Assembly: GCA_963932145.1 (NCBI GenBank)
Contig: OZ010586.1
Location: 69,777,254 to 69,841,253 of the forward strand
Origin: Acanthosepion lycidas
Taxonomy: Eukaryota; Mollusca; Cephalopoda; Sepiida; Sepiidae
Reading direction: 5' to 3'
DNA length: 64,000 nucleotides
Shown here: positions 23,183 to 30,740 of the stretch, piece by piece
Layout of the letters: the number at the start of each line of letters is the position of its first letter
How positions within the stretch are numbered: position 1 is the first letter of the stretch
Made by a program: the position numbers and the translations under genes
Notes under the pieces: model-generated
The model's database searches: none
Seen by the model: only the letters and a program-made list of their open reading frames with translations
Told to the model about the DNA's origin: nothing

Positions 23183-25297
23183 GTGCAATTTAGAAAGCAA
23201 GATGAATGCAAATGCATCTCTTGATCACGAAATAACAAATCTACAGGTTCTTTTGGGAATCGTCGCTCCCACCTATGGAAGGAGAAAGGTATCAAATTAG
23301 ACACCAAAATACGGGTTTATAGTGCAGCCTTTTTTCCCACACTGTCTTACGGATCAGAATCATGGGCCCCATATAGGTCCCATATACATTAGCTGGATGT
23401 CTTCCACAAAAATTGTAACCGCGCGATCTGTGGTTATATATTTGATGATAGTGTCCAATGCTGATTTTCTCGCAAAATTCAATATTGGTGAAATTGAGAC
23501 TTTCCTGATGCAGTCGGATTGTAAGCTGGAAATTAAAAAAAGCCAAACCTTACAACAATCATTGTAATATCTACAAACTTTGCCAACAATAAAAGTTAGC
23601 TTTAATAACATTTCCAGATAAAAAAAAAACTTAATGAATGAGAGATCGGAAATTATGACTTGTTGCATACACACCAAAAGTTCCTTTTCAGTTCGTACGA
23701 ACTAGGATGTACATTTCATTTAAGCCCCACCCCGATACATTTCTATTACTCTTGCTTTCCCCCTTTTTGTCTGATTTTATTAATATCCAACATTCTTTTC
23801 TTTTTCTTTTTTTTTTTTTGCAGACATCTCGTCCTAAACAAAGACAAATCTCCCGAGAAAGTCAATAAACGGGATCAAATCCGATACCAATATGACGAAC
23901 ATTACTTCCTTACTGATCCAGATGAATTCATTCAAGAGTTCTGGCCGCATAATTCAGAATGGCAGTTAATCGAGAAGCCCATTACTCTAGAGGAATTCGA
24001 AGCAATGCCCTTCGTCCGTTCCGTGTTTTTCCATTATCAGATGACTTTCGAGGGCGTTTTCAAATCAGAGCTGGAAACTAATGCTAAGGGTGGGGTTGAC
24101 ATTAAGATCCGAGTGCCCGAGAAACTAGAAAATTCGCTTTTGTTCTTTTATCAATTGCGATCAGCCGACAAAGATAGACGGCACGAAACTACTTATAAAG
24201 GCGATAGCTTAGAACGATTTGTATTCCAAACAATGTTTGACAATGTAGTTATCTTCAATATCCACGTTCCGACCCCAGGTAATTACTACTTCGAAATATT
24301 CGCCAATAAAATTGGTGAATTAACCAAATTGACAAACGAAGCGAACACACCGATCCGGCTCAAATGTGCTAGTAAGTTCAAAATCACATGCAAACATATG
24401 TCCGGTAAAATGCATCCACTTCCGAATTGTGCATCTGGAGAGTGGGGACCGAAGAAAGCCCTACGGCATTTTGGCATCGAGCAGATCTATCCAGACAATA
24501 TGGATAGTCATACAGCAGATCATCTGAAAGGCGGCCTTCTGGACGTATACGACCGAACTGAGATTCATTTGAATGCATTCCGCTCGTTGACATTTGTTGC
24601 TAAGCTTCGAATGAATAACGTCGAAGACAGTATATTGGAACCCTATCTGTCGGTGGTTAACGATCATGATAAAATTTCGATCTTCGTCACTCTACCCCAG
24701 GCCGGCCAGTACGGCATTGACCTGTACGCACGGCCAAAAGACAGTCCCGAAACAGCACCCATTTCACACGTTTGTAAATATCTGGTCAACTGCTCTGGTG
24801 TTAAAGTGCAGCGTAACTTGCCCCATATTGCTACGCCCGTTTCACAGGACAAGAAAGAAAATATGTGGGGACCGACGCAACATTTTCATGACTTCAAACT
24901 ACAGACGGTCTCCCACCACGAACCGAAGATCAGTGCAAGAGGTTTGAACCCGTTGACGATCAAGATGTCAGGAGCGGAAAATCTAGATTTCTCTTGCCAT
25001 ATGGTAAGAGAACCAAAGATTGAATGTGAGAACAGTGTGTTCATAAATCGGGATTCTGAACCCGGGTGTGTGAAGTTTGTGGTTCAGATGCCGGACTACG
25101 GGAACTATATGCTATGTATCTATGCTAAAGAGCATGACAGTCAGGACAATACTTACTTCAACGTATACAATTATATGGTGAAATATTTCTCTAAGGAATT
25201 TGCGCCACCCGGGAATTTTTCCGCGTCCTTTCCTAGTTTAACTAAATTAGATAAATCACTACGCAAGAAAATATCTGTAAGAAAAAGCGAAAAATAA
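5116..25297 (+). CDS. Hillarin / kyphoscoliosis-peptidase-like protein (five exons, 5' end incomplete)
   Basis: The join is 5116-5307, 7899-7981, 16961-17104, 19940-20095 and 23824-25297. All visible introns are GT-AG and the phases agree (0, 2, 2, 2), giving 2049 nt, or 682 residues and a TAA. Residues about 85-192 form a transglutaminase-like core (KARSIYRWITVMDLNVMNF, RGIKLGTETYHVLF, YAGLQCVEIKGHSKSVGY, TWNAVYIDGDWRLVQCNWG). Residues about 250-660 hold about three Ig-like repeats, each ending in a G-x-Y-x(3)-(I/L)-(F/Y)-A strand, as in KY/hillarin proteins. These proteins are cytoskeletal or sarcomere-linked scaffolds. The expected Cys, His and Asp are Thr128, Asn171 and Gln186, so peptidase or crosslinking activity is unlikely. 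No signal peptide or membrane segment is seen. The frame is closed just upstream of 5116, so translation starts in an unseen upstream exon or at the Met at 5155. Confidence 0.87.
5632..6078. repeat. 31-bp minisatellite, about 14 copies, in intron 1
   Basis: The unit AGGTTCAATTGAGCCACAGA plus GATTTGTCTAT repeats head to tail with almost no drift. The main variant is a C/T at the ninth base (CAACTG or CAATTG). The first two units differ more (GCCGCGTAGG), as is usual at an array edge. There are no spacers, so this is not a CRISPR array. Confidence 0.95.
6404..6535 (+). pseudogene. hAT-type transposase C-terminal remnant
   Basis: The frame reads CERIFSRLRNSMSEENLESY, then a hydrophobic helix, then ELLDELDVEEIISRFQ and a stop. 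The CERxFS block and the following alpha-helical segment match the dimerisation tail of hAT/ZMYM-like transposases. Nothing of the catalytic domain is visible upstream. Confidence 0.65.
6536..7082. mobile_element. Possible hAT-related non-autonomous element
   Basis: TTTTTTCAAACTGTGGGTCC at the left, GGGTCGC blocks near 6603 and 7012, and a GTGGCTCGCAG...AAAACACT right edge resemble the ends of hAT elements. Exact inverted repeats and the target duplication are not clean. A (TA)n tract lies inside at about 6715-6760. Confidence 0.35.
7080..7898. other. Intron 1 remainder, no feature recognised
   Basis: AT-rich intronic sequence running up to the polypyrimidine tract and acceptor before 7899. 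Only short chance frames are present. Confidence 0.5.
7899..7981 (+). CDS. Host gene, second exon
   Basis: The acceptor is TATATCAAAG and the donor is AAG|GTAAAT. The exon encodes VAETDQGSYTELIRQLTESC then IGDLEKA and two bases of the next codon. It is the first helix of the transglutaminase-like core and ends in phase 2, matching the next exon. Confidence 0.85.
8085..8760 (-). mobile_element. Two RTE-like LINE tail remnants in tandem
   Basis: Reverse-strand matches to the same LINE C-terminus occur at about 8085-8400 and again at about 8455-8760, including the region encoding 'GHIMRKEGLE'-like sequence and the 'ESRDR' tail. Both are broken by stops. Confidence 0.5.
8777..10350 (-). pseudogene. 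Decayed mariner transposase, interrupted by short tandem repeats
   Basis: Read on the minus strand from about 10330 downward, recognisable mariner blocks appear in order: LGDDAPALSTVQMW, DRRLAINQTAHAIS, VEKILHNELGMTKVSARWVP (about 9940-10080), then QWKHLSSPAPKKAKVV (about 9320-9370), an APAHKTLVLKAVV block (about 9085-9125) and LVDHHPYS (about 9040-9065). These match the HTH, linker and catalytic DDE/D region of mariner transposases. Many stops and frameshifts are present. A repeat block (9390-9740) is inserted in the catalytic domain. The left edge, AAGGGTGGGCTAAAAAGTTC (about 8781), resembles a mariner terminal repeat. Confidence 0.75.
9392..9740. repeat. Short tandem repeats plus microsatellite inside the mariner remnant
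   Basis: First, a 33-bp duplication around GGTATGACGATAAACTACGT. Then five copies of an approximately 33-bp unit, TGTTGCCAGCTATACGTTTT plus a TTGGAAAA-type spacer (9480-9640). Then (AC)n/(GT)n and a long (TA)n run to 9736. Confidence 0.85.
10355..10520. mobile_element. Palindromic mariner-type MITE, about 166 bp
   Basis: The left end TACAGGGTACATTAGAAATA and the reverse complement of the right end (TACAGAGTGTGGCAGAAATA) align, and the arms continue through CTCCCAGAAATACCTCCCAC. TA is present at both edges. The whole element can fold back on itself around a centre near 10440. Confidence 0.7.
11028..11290 (-). mobile_element. Jockey-type LINE 3' end fragment
   Basis: The plus strand starts with CACCCCAAGCAAGGAAATAA, the complement of the jockey 3' terminus. 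The reverse strand carries the C-terminal residues and 3' UTR in the same order as the copies at 3183 and 58280. Confidence 0.65.
11387..12610 (-). repeat. Tandem duplication (about 0.6 kb x 2) of the L1/Tx1-like LINE 3' UTR
   Basis: The block from GTGGCACAAGGCC to CCTAACGAGGGAGG occurs at about 11387-11935 and again at about 12015-12575 with moderate divergence. Shared landmarks include ACCATAATACCTC, AATGAGTATTT, AATGTGGCAGAAAC and GAACTGACATCACTGA. It lies directly downstream (in minus-strand sense) of the RT remnant, so it is probably the 3' UTR of that LINE, tandemly repeated. Confidence 0.8.
12740..14505 (-). pseudogene. 5'-truncated L1/Tx1-like LINE reverse transcriptase with two in-frame stops
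   Basis: Minus strand. From 14503 down the frame reads INLDQSKAFDRVDHRFL, RQGCPLSPLLYVLALE and the catalytic SAYADDVSALV block. The same frame continues to the stop near 12740 without a shift but is broken by a TAG (about 13966) and a TGA (about 13867). The C-terminal part carries a Cys-His-like block (CRRCSGEVETLGHAFFHC). The RT signature and long C-terminal region fit the Tx1/L1 group. The 5' end stops abruptly at about 14505, where unrelated jockey DNA begins nearby. G+C is visibly higher than in the neighbours, suggesting a fairly young insert in intron 2. Confidence 0.85.
14545..14860 (-). mobile_element. Jockey-type RT C-terminal fragment
   Basis: The reverse strand encodes, with breaks, WKDYIESIERSAATKVGLLC, then RQFFSPESILHIYQ and CLDYCCHI. 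These match the fragments at 18545-19390, 28495-29010 and 32660-32930 on the plus strand. Confidence 0.75.
15295..15640 (-). mobile_element. RTE-like LINE tail remnant
   Basis: Nearly the same sequence as 18075-18395, in the same orientation, including CCTCAGTCCTGGGAATATCA and CTCTTCCTGATGTTAAGTAT. It is the reverse of the LINE tail encoding an 'LRRIPW...' and 'LGYVLRK'-like block. Confidence 0.65.
16038..16352. repeat. Interrupted (TAGA)n / (TACA)n microsatellite
   Basis: Tetranucleotide runs of GATA type with TGAACAGA interruptions, ending in a pure run at about 16310-16352. A (TA)n tract follows at 16472-16525. The long Tyr/Ser/Ile/Leu reading frames across it are artefacts. Confidence 0.95.
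16961..17104 (+). CDS. Host gene, third exon
   Basis: The acceptor is TTGTGATTTCTAG and the donor is TGCAG|GTAAGA. One base completes Arg92, then 47 codons follow. The exon encodes SIYRWITVMDLNVMNF and RGIKLGTETYHVLFMRLC. The position where active family members have the catalytic Cys (Cys-x-Gly-Tyr) is Thr128-Glu-Thr-Tyr here. Confidence 0.9.
17280..17800. repeat. Diverged tandem repeat of about 60 bp in intron 3
   Basis: A unit built from GAAATTAGGAACCGGTTCTC, a CTTTTAC run and AAGCCAATTTTTTT recurs about seven times with many small indels. Confidence 0.65.
17850..18010 (+). repeat. PLE-like 3' repeat with a hammerhead-like core
   Basis: Related to 49480-49630 and 57300-57475 by GGTTCAGTTCGA, GATG(A/T)GGACAAT and CCG blocks. 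At 17928-17959 it has CTGATGA, a GGCC/GGTC stem and GAAA, the order of a hammerhead ribozyme core. Matching stem I and a cleavage triplet are not evident. Confidence 0.4.
18075..18395 (-). mobile_element. RTE-like LINE tail remnant
   Basis: Same family and orientation as 15295-15640. It ends at 18395 directly against a jockey fragment of opposite orientation. Confidence 0.65.
18398..19790 (+). pseudogene. Rearranged jockey-type LINE: C-terminal piece joined in front of an RT piece
   Basis: 18398-18535 encodes the element's extreme C-terminus (LHEFKRTTKLATRSH-like, frame-shifted). It is followed without a gap by the RT block starting KYGFHFVRSTADVLTAIT (18540-18600), LDISEMFDRVWYDGLLHKLQ, FLIFINDLPNAISS, then MKWRDYIESIAMSTARKVGS. 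It then runs into a second, in-place copy of the same C-terminus (19420-19566) and the 3' end (about 19735-19775, CCTTGCTTGGGGTGAAA). Stops and shifts are frequent. The layout is C-terminus, RT, C-terminus. It lies in intron 3, just before exon 4. Confidence 0.8.
19940..20095 (+). CDS. Host gene, fourth exon
   Basis: A long T-rich tract and TTGTTTTAG precede it; GCAAG|GTAGG ends it. It encodes SYAGLQCVEIKGHSKSVGYE and QNTWNAVYIDGDWRLVQCNW. This is the part of the transglutaminase-like core that normally carries the His (HxWNAV) and Asp (D-x-x-W-G). Here the positions are Asn171 and Gln186. Confidence 0.92.
20185..20272. repeat. Imperfect hairpin repeat
   Basis: CTGAGGTCAACA...GGCGACAGTCTGTTTCA and its near reverse complement face each other around GCTTG. 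The GAAACAGACTGTCGCC block recurs at 36288-36310, so this is a dispersed family. It sits next to a (TA)n tract (20274-20311). Confidence 0.65.
20840..20935 (+). repeat. SINE 3' fragment
   Basis: CTTTCGGCCTTGT(A/G)C followed by CTACGCTT matches the region downstream of the B box in the tRNA-derived SINE at 27950-28075. Confidence 0.45.
21200..21278. mobile_element. MADE1-like mariner MITE, 79 bp, near-perfect palindrome
   Basis: It starts TTAGGTTGGTGCAAAA and ends TTTTGCACCAACCTAA, with TA on both sides. The interior GTCGTTTTCTCACATA is also mirrored. The ends are the same as those of the Hsmar1/MADE1 group of mariners. Related copies lie at 47735-47797 (right arm lost) and 56493-56572. Confidence 0.9.
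21980..22340 (+). repeat. Dispersed repeat, copy 1
   Basis: Starts after a (TA)n tract with GTGCAATTTAGAAAGCAAGA and is about 80-90% like 23180-23540, with shared blocks CTTGATCACGAAATAACAAA and CCATAT...GTCTTCCACAAA. The family is not recognised and no coding frame is shared between the copies. Confidence 0.7.
22745..22802. repeat. (TA)n microsatellite
   Basis: Pure TA run. Similar runs at 21147-21191, 21930-21980 and 23132-23180 separate the repeat blocks in this part of intron 4. Confidence 0.95.
23030..23110 (+). repeat. Dispersed repeat next to (TA)n, inverted copy at 40313-40385
   Basis: GATTCGCTTAGGTGAAACCT and GTAGGTTTATCTGGCTC here match the reverse complement of 40313-40385. Both copies touch a TA tract. 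Confidence 0.55.
23180..23540 (+). repeat. Dispersed repeat, copy 2
   Basis: Second copy of the 21980-22340 repeat in the same orientation in intron 4, also starting at the end of a TA tract. It carries a small insertion near 23435-23460 relative to copy 1. Confidence 0.7.
23824..25297 (+). CDS. Host gene, last coding exon (Ig-like repeat region)
   Basis: The acceptor is a T-rich tract plus TTTGCAG. One base completes Arg192; 490 codons and TAA follow. After the HLVLNKD strand of the core, the exon holds EHYFLTDPDEFIQEFWP, a motif typical of the KY/hillarin linker. About three repeats of roughly 120-150 residues follow. They are marked by closing strands GNYYFEIFA, GQYGIDLYA and GNYMLCIYA, and by W-G-P starts (GEWGPKKALRHF, NMWGPTQHFHDF). 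The tail is short and basic (KLDKSLRKKISVRKSEK). The open frame extends upstream to 23660, but that part is intron, shown by the acceptor and by loss of similarity. Confidence 0.95.
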
Positions 25298-26980
25298 TGA
25301 GTAAAAATCTGAGAAAAATTAGTGATTTTTTTAATTTTTTTTCACTGATTTGATTTCGCTGAAAGCGGACTGATAGTTAATGACTATGATATAAAACTAA
25401 TTGAAATATGTCATACAATTATAATAAATATACGAAATTTTATAAAAAATATTTTGAAGTAATTAGTGATAAAAAAACGGATATTTACATGGAAGGACGT
25501 TTTTCGACGAATGAATATTAGAAACATTGGGAAAGAAAGAGCGAAGAAGAGAGAGAGAGAGGGAGAGAGAGATAAATAAATAAATAAAGGTTTGAGAAGA
25601 AATGAAGAAAGAAAAAGGATGAATGATTTTATTTGTATTGATAATGAAAGACTGTTAAAAGTGCGATTGAGGTGGTAAAAAACTACTGGAGAACAGGACA
25701 ATGAAACATGAATATTTTGATTTTTACAATTTTCAAAAAAAAATATAATAATAATAATAATAATAATAATTAATAATAAAAAGAAGAAGAATTAGACTTT
25801 AATGTCGATTTTATAAAATATTTTTAAAATATAAAAAAATAACTATTTATAAAAATCAATGCCCCAGTTGCAAGCAAATTAAATATTCTAATCTACATAT
25901 TCACACTTTTGAGAAAAAAAAATCAATGAAAATTATGTTTATAATTTTTCTACTATCTTATAGAAAAAGAATAATTGAATAAGTTTCTTTAAAGAGAAAA
26001 AAAAAGTAAAAAAAAAAAAAAATTGACGCCAATTATAATGCTTGTCTTTACATCAAACGTGAGAAATATTTTATTTAAATGTTTTTTTCCGAAGACATTT
26101 TACAGATTCTGTCAATTATTTTAAGTTAAAAACCCCAAATTAAAACTTTATTTTCTTTTGTATAAACTGTAATTTTATTTCATATTTTTCCACGGTTCGA
26201 GTTATGGAGTTTCGATAAACACAATAAATATATATATATATATATATATATTTTAACATATCCCTTATATTTCAGAGTCAAGGCATCTTTATCGAGGCGT
26301 GTTTTTCCTTGGATTTTATAAATAAAATAATCTGGGGGAGCTTTATTTATTTGTTTTTATTGTTGGTCATATTAAAGAAGAATTCTTATTTAACTAAAAT
26401 ACCTACTCACGTTTATTTTTTAGTATATTGTTTGTTTTCTTCATTATTTCACTGGTGAAAAAAAATGTCCGCAAACAGCTGAATCATTTCAAAATTAAAG
26501 CATGGATCTTCAAAAAAAAAAACAAAACGAGTATTTTAATTAACCTCTCTGGATAAATCCGCTTTTAAATAAATATTAATTTGTGTGTAGATAACACAGG
26601 ATCGTAAATAAAAATTTTCGATCCTATGTTTCCAAACAAGATTTTTTAAATGTTTCATACAATACAAAAGCTAAAAAAAAAATAAAAATAAACCAAAACA
26701 TAATACAGACTATTTTTCTGAATGTGTAAATATGTAGCAATATATAAGAAATAACAAGGCTGTCTCTCCAATACACTCTGCTGTTGTTGGATATGTAACG
26801 ATATATAAGAAATAACAAGACTGTGTTTCCAAAACACTCTGCTGCTGCTATCGGCTGCTGCAGAAATATGTAGCTATATATAAGAAATAACAAGACTGTG
26901 TCTCCAAAACACTCTGCTGCTGTCGGCGTAGAACTGCCCTCGTAGCCAGCGCGGGATCACGAGAGTTACCGAACAATGGT
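25298..26980 (+). other. Downstream region / probable 3' UTR, very AT-rich
   Basis: AATAAA poly(A)-signal candidates occur at 25423-25428 and 26223-26228, among several in A/T-rich sequence. The true 3' end cannot be chosen. Simple repeats are (AAT)n near 25750 and (TA)n near 26228. No further coding region is seen. Confidence 0.45.
26731..26933. repeat. Tandem repeat, three copies of about 65-80 bp
   Basis: Each unit contains TATATAAGAAATAACAAG followed by ACACTCTGCTG. Copies start near 26731, 26795 and 26870. Confidence 0.8.
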
Positions 26981-27295
26981 GTGACAGATTAAAGGTGTCT
27001 GGCAGTATCAGCTTTGCTGCGTAAAGTGTGTCTAGGAGGAATTTTATTTGAGGGTATTATTTTTCTGGATGGAGCAGGTGGATCTTGCCTTCTCATATAG
27101 TCATTTTTTTTTTTAATCATTGATTAAAAACACCAGACCATGAAGTGCCGGATTAAAGATGTCGGACTGTGTTTTCTTACGTAAAAGGCTTCTAAGAAGA
27201 ATTTTATCTGGGTGTATTATTTTTCGGTATGGTGCAGGTGGATCTTGTATCTTCATATAATCTTGTTTTAATCCATTATTGTTTCAGGTCATAAG
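26980..27295. repeat. Diverged tandem duplication of about 165 bp
   Basis: GATTAAAG(G/A)TGTC, then GAATTTTAT(T/C)TG, TATTATTTTTC and GCAGGTGGATCTTG occur in the same order at 26985-27115 and 27150-27290. Confidence 0.7.
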
Positions 27296-27949
27296 CTGTC
27301 ATGTGACTTCTAGTATTCAATATATACATATATTTTCTGAAATTCCAGGATCTCTTTGGTTTCAGTCTCCACTTCGAGTCTAGGTATGTTGTACCACCGG
27401 CATCCATCTCTAAGAGATATGGTTGGTGTGTTTCAGTCTAGTGCTAGTGCTTGTGGTCAGTTTTCGAGCCCAGATAATATCCAGGATTTCATACGCTGAT
27501 TTTTTTCGGAGCCGACATTTTTCGTATTCAGAAAATGGGAACAACTCCAGATTTTCCCACCTGGACAAATTAAGCTAAATAAATACCAGAATATCATTTT
27601 GGTTACATTACCCACTCAGAATACCATCACATTGAACGCGGCATTATATTTCTATTTTTTTTTTTTTTTTTTTTTTTAATTAATAAAATGAGCGAATGTG
27701 ACATATATGAAGATGCACTTAATCTGAAGAGGAATCTCTTTTTTTAAATAAATGTTCTTCATCTCTTGCTATAGAATGTAATTCATCATCATATTTTTTT
27801 TGTTTTAATCACTTAAGCATACTTGTAACATTTACAGCATATTAATATTTACAACTTTGAATGTCTTTCAATTGTGACAATTGTTTTTTTTAAGATTCCT
27901 TTCAAAGAATTTAGCAAAATTTAGGAAAGATACAACTTTGATGCTTGGG

Positions 27950-28078
27950 TACCTCGAGGTGGTGTAATGGTTAGCAAGCTTGTCTCGCTAGAACAATTAC
28001 GGCTGTGTAGTGAGTTCAATCCTTACTGGGTGCCCCTTACTTTCGGCCTTGTGCTACATCCAAGCTACGCTTGGAAAA
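27950..28078 (+). mobile_element. tRNA-derived SINE
   Basis: An A-box-like GTGGTGTAATGGTTAGCA and a B-box-like GTGAGTTCAATCC lie about 50 bases apart, as in a pol III promoter. A tRNA-unrelated 3' part with CTTTCGGCCTTGTGCTACAT follows. This is typical of octopus SINEs. Confidence 0.7.
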
Positions 28079-28237
28079 TCACTACAACTTTGATGTTTTC
28101 TTCATTTCTATCCAAGCATTGAACATGTTGGTTCATTCATAGAATTTAGCCAAATTTAGTAAACAAGTTTAATGTTTCCTTCATTCCGGACTAAACATTC
28201 TGGTACAGATTGTTCTATGATTTGAAATATACGTTTC

Positions 28238-28445
28238 CTAAGAGGATTGTGGAGTAATGCATAGCAGCTCGGATTGAGGAATCGGAGAGCCGAGTTCGAA
28301 TCCATTGCATTCACTTACGTGCTACTACCCTTGGGAAAGTTATGGGTAAATAGCAGGGCAGACCGGGTTCTATAGCCTTGGATGACAACTGGTCTACTGC
28401 AGAGCCATAATCGCCATGAAGACATGACAGAGATACACAAAGTGT
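28238..28445 (+). mobile_element. tRNA-derived SINE, second family
   Basis: A-box-like TGGAGTAATGCATAGCAG and B-box GAGTTCGAATCC, then a body with ACTACCCTTGGGAAAG and GGGCAGACCGGGTTCTA. The body differs from the SINE at 27950, so it is another family. Confidence 0.7.
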
Positions 28446-28494
28446 AAAATTTCCAAACGACATCCTTCATATTTTAATCGCTCTCGTAATCATC

Positions 28495-29060
28495 TTGGCT
28501 GACATATAATGAAAAGACTATATTGGATCCATTGTTTAGCTCACTGCTAAGAAAGTTGGTTCGCTGTGTCATGGTTGACAATTTTCTCTCCAGAATCTAT
28601 CTTACATATCTATAAGTCTACCAATCACCCATACTTAGAATATTGCAGCCACATATGCACCTGGTATATATCTAGAGATTCTTGATAAAATCCCCAAAAT
28701 AATCAGCAATATTATTGGTCTTGACCTGGCGTCTCGGGTTCAGTCACATTCTTTCCACTGTAAAGTTGCTTTCCTGTGCCGTTTGTATAAATGCTTTCAT
28801 GGTATTTGTTCGGCTGAGCTCTTCGCTATGGTACGTAGACGTTATGAATTTAAGCGGAGTACTAGATTAGCAACTAAATCTCATCAAATTACAGTTGAAT
28901 TGGCTAGATGTAACCGTAAGTTCTATGCTAGCAGTTTCTTCTCTCGCACTTCTCTCTTGCTTTCCAATTAACTTGGACCTTCAAAAATTTAACTCCAATG
29001 CCAATCGTTATTTACTGTCTTCCTGATTACTCTTCTTATTGTTTTCACACCTTAGTAATG
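28495..29060 (+). pseudogene. Jockey-type RT C-terminal fragment (5' part of a split copy)
   Basis: Encodes, with breaks, a TARKVGSLC-like block, CSHIC, the YKCFHGICSAEL stretch, FKRSTRLATKSHQITVELAR and a CNRKFYASSFFSRTS block. The copy's 3' terminus (TAGTGGCTTTACTGCATTGC) reappears at 29690-29720, so about 600 bp of LTR-like sequence sits inside it. Confidence 0.75.
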
Positions 29061-29064
29061 TTTC

Positions 29065-29665
29065 TGTTTTTCTATTACCTTACCCATAATAACATAATGG
29101 ACCATTCCATACGTAATAAATACTGCGCCTCAAGAAGAAGCAGGGAGTTCAGTCCGAAGTCGGGCGACCGGCTGATCGGCTGATCGGTTGAACTCTCTGT
29201 CTTCGGGCGGGGAGGAACCCGAACGAGGCTACGCCGAAGGGCGGAGTCTCTTTCGGGGAGGTAAACCGACCCTGAACCCGTTTATACTGGTTCAAAGGGC
29301 ATATTTTTGGCCGAGTCCACTGGCTCGGAGATCCCACGTTAAACCGGCCTTGTGCCACATGATGCTCACGTGGGGGGGTGACTAAATACCGTTCAGTCTG
29401 AAGTCTGGGGGGAAGTCCGTCAGGAGACTGTCAGTCAGTCAGAGCGAGTCAGTCAGTCAGTCGAGTCAGAGGCAGTTCGAAACAGAGTCGCGTTCAGACA
29501 ATTACTACTAAACCTGATTGTTCGTACTAACACTTTCTACTTCTCTGTATATATTTCTGTTTGTAATATATCTGTGTTATTCCATATCCGTGTTCGAGTT
29601 CTTCTTTATTGGTTCTACCTTGGACCATCACCGTGGTACAAGGAACCGGACCATAACAATCACAC
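29065..29665 (+). mobile_element. LTR-like GC-richer repeat inserted in a jockey copy
   Basis: G+C is higher than in the surroundings. The block GAACTCTCTG...GAGGAACCCGAA...GGGCGGAGTCTCTTTCGGGG...ACCCGTTTATA...TGTGCCACATGA is repeated in inverted orientation at 30180-30475. The right edge CCGGACCATAACA looks like an LTR end. Edges sit in TCACACC(TT/A)AGTAAT repeats of the jockey target, so the insertion boundary is nearly resolved. The superfamily is unknown. Confidence 0.5.
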
Positions 29666-30179
29666 CAAGTAATCCCTTGTGTGTTAGTGGCTTTACTGCA
29701 TTGCTTGGAGTAAATTCAAGAACATTTTATGATGCAAGTTCTCTTAATCTTGCGATTAGCTTATTTCCCATCGAATGTATCAGCTCTCCTTCTTCACTCG
29801 TGGGACATTCGACCAGCTTGCATATCCTGTTTTGTTAAATGATTACTAGTTATTTTCACCATTTGTCTTTTATAAAGGAATGAGCGACACATGGCCAACC
29901 TGATTCCTACCAGGACACTATGTTAAGATATTCACTGAATAAGTTTCTGTGTGTGCCGTTCCTGAATATTTTGTTGTTGCATAACATAAAGTCCATTGTT
30001 TATGAAAAGGGTGCAGTTTTTTTTGTTTTTTTTTTTTATCAAAACAACACTCAGAGACTGTTGTGGAGTGATTTCGCAGTGGAGGCTTGTATTTGAAATA
30101 GGTTCGACGTACAAAACGTTAGGAACTTGATATAATAAGTATAACGCAGAGTAATTTAGTTGTGGTCGCTGATACTTTC

Positions 30180-30475
30180 GTATTCGACTAACTGTCGTCC
30201 GACATCGACTGACTGACTGACGATATTCAGTCACCCCCCACGAGGGCGTCATGTGGCACAAGGCCTTTTAACGTGGGCTCTCCGAGCAAAATATGCCCAT
30301 TGAACCAAAAATATGCCCATTGAACCAAAAATATGCCTATTGAACCCATATAAACGGGTTCAGGGTCAGTTTACCTCCCCGAAAGAGACTCCGCCCTTCA
30401 GCGTAGCCTCTTTCGGGTTCCTCCTCGCCTGAAGGCAGAGAGTTCAACCGATCAGCTAGTCGACTGACTGACTGA
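30180..30475 (-). mobile_element. Inverted partner of the LTR-like repeat
   Basis: Reverse complement of much of 29150-29400. It has an extra local triplication of ATATGCC(C/T)ATTGAACCAAAA (30290-30340) absent from the other copy. Confidence 0.6.
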
Positions 30476-30654
30476 CTCGTTACTCTTACTACTATTAATT
30501 ATTATAGGTGGGAGAGTCTATTAACTATAGAATAGGTGTGTTTCACCATAACAGAGACTACTAGAAGTCCCTTGCACAGAACAGATACATGTTTTCTTTA
30601 ATTGTTATTAAGCAATCATTTCAAAAATTGGCTTTCATTGGACTCTTTCTTTAA

Positions 30655-30740
30655 TAATGTTTTTATTTTATCAGACTCTTTCACTCAGTAACTTATGTCT
30701 TAGTGGCTTTATCGCCTTGCTTGGGATGAAATGATTAAAA
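30655..30740 (+). mobile_element. Jockey-type LINE extreme 3' end
   Basis: Ends with TAGTGGCTTTATCGCCTTGC and TTGGGATGAAATGATT, the family terminus. Less than 100 bp remain. Confidence 0.6.

Noticed and set aside
23660-23823. N-terminal extension of the last-exon ORF
   Set aside because: It is intron: a T-rich tract and CAG acceptor precede 23824 and phase fits exon 4.
27950-28030. Functional tRNA gene
   Set aside because: The A and B boxes are present, but no convincing cloverleaf with acceptor stem could be drawn and a SINE body follows.
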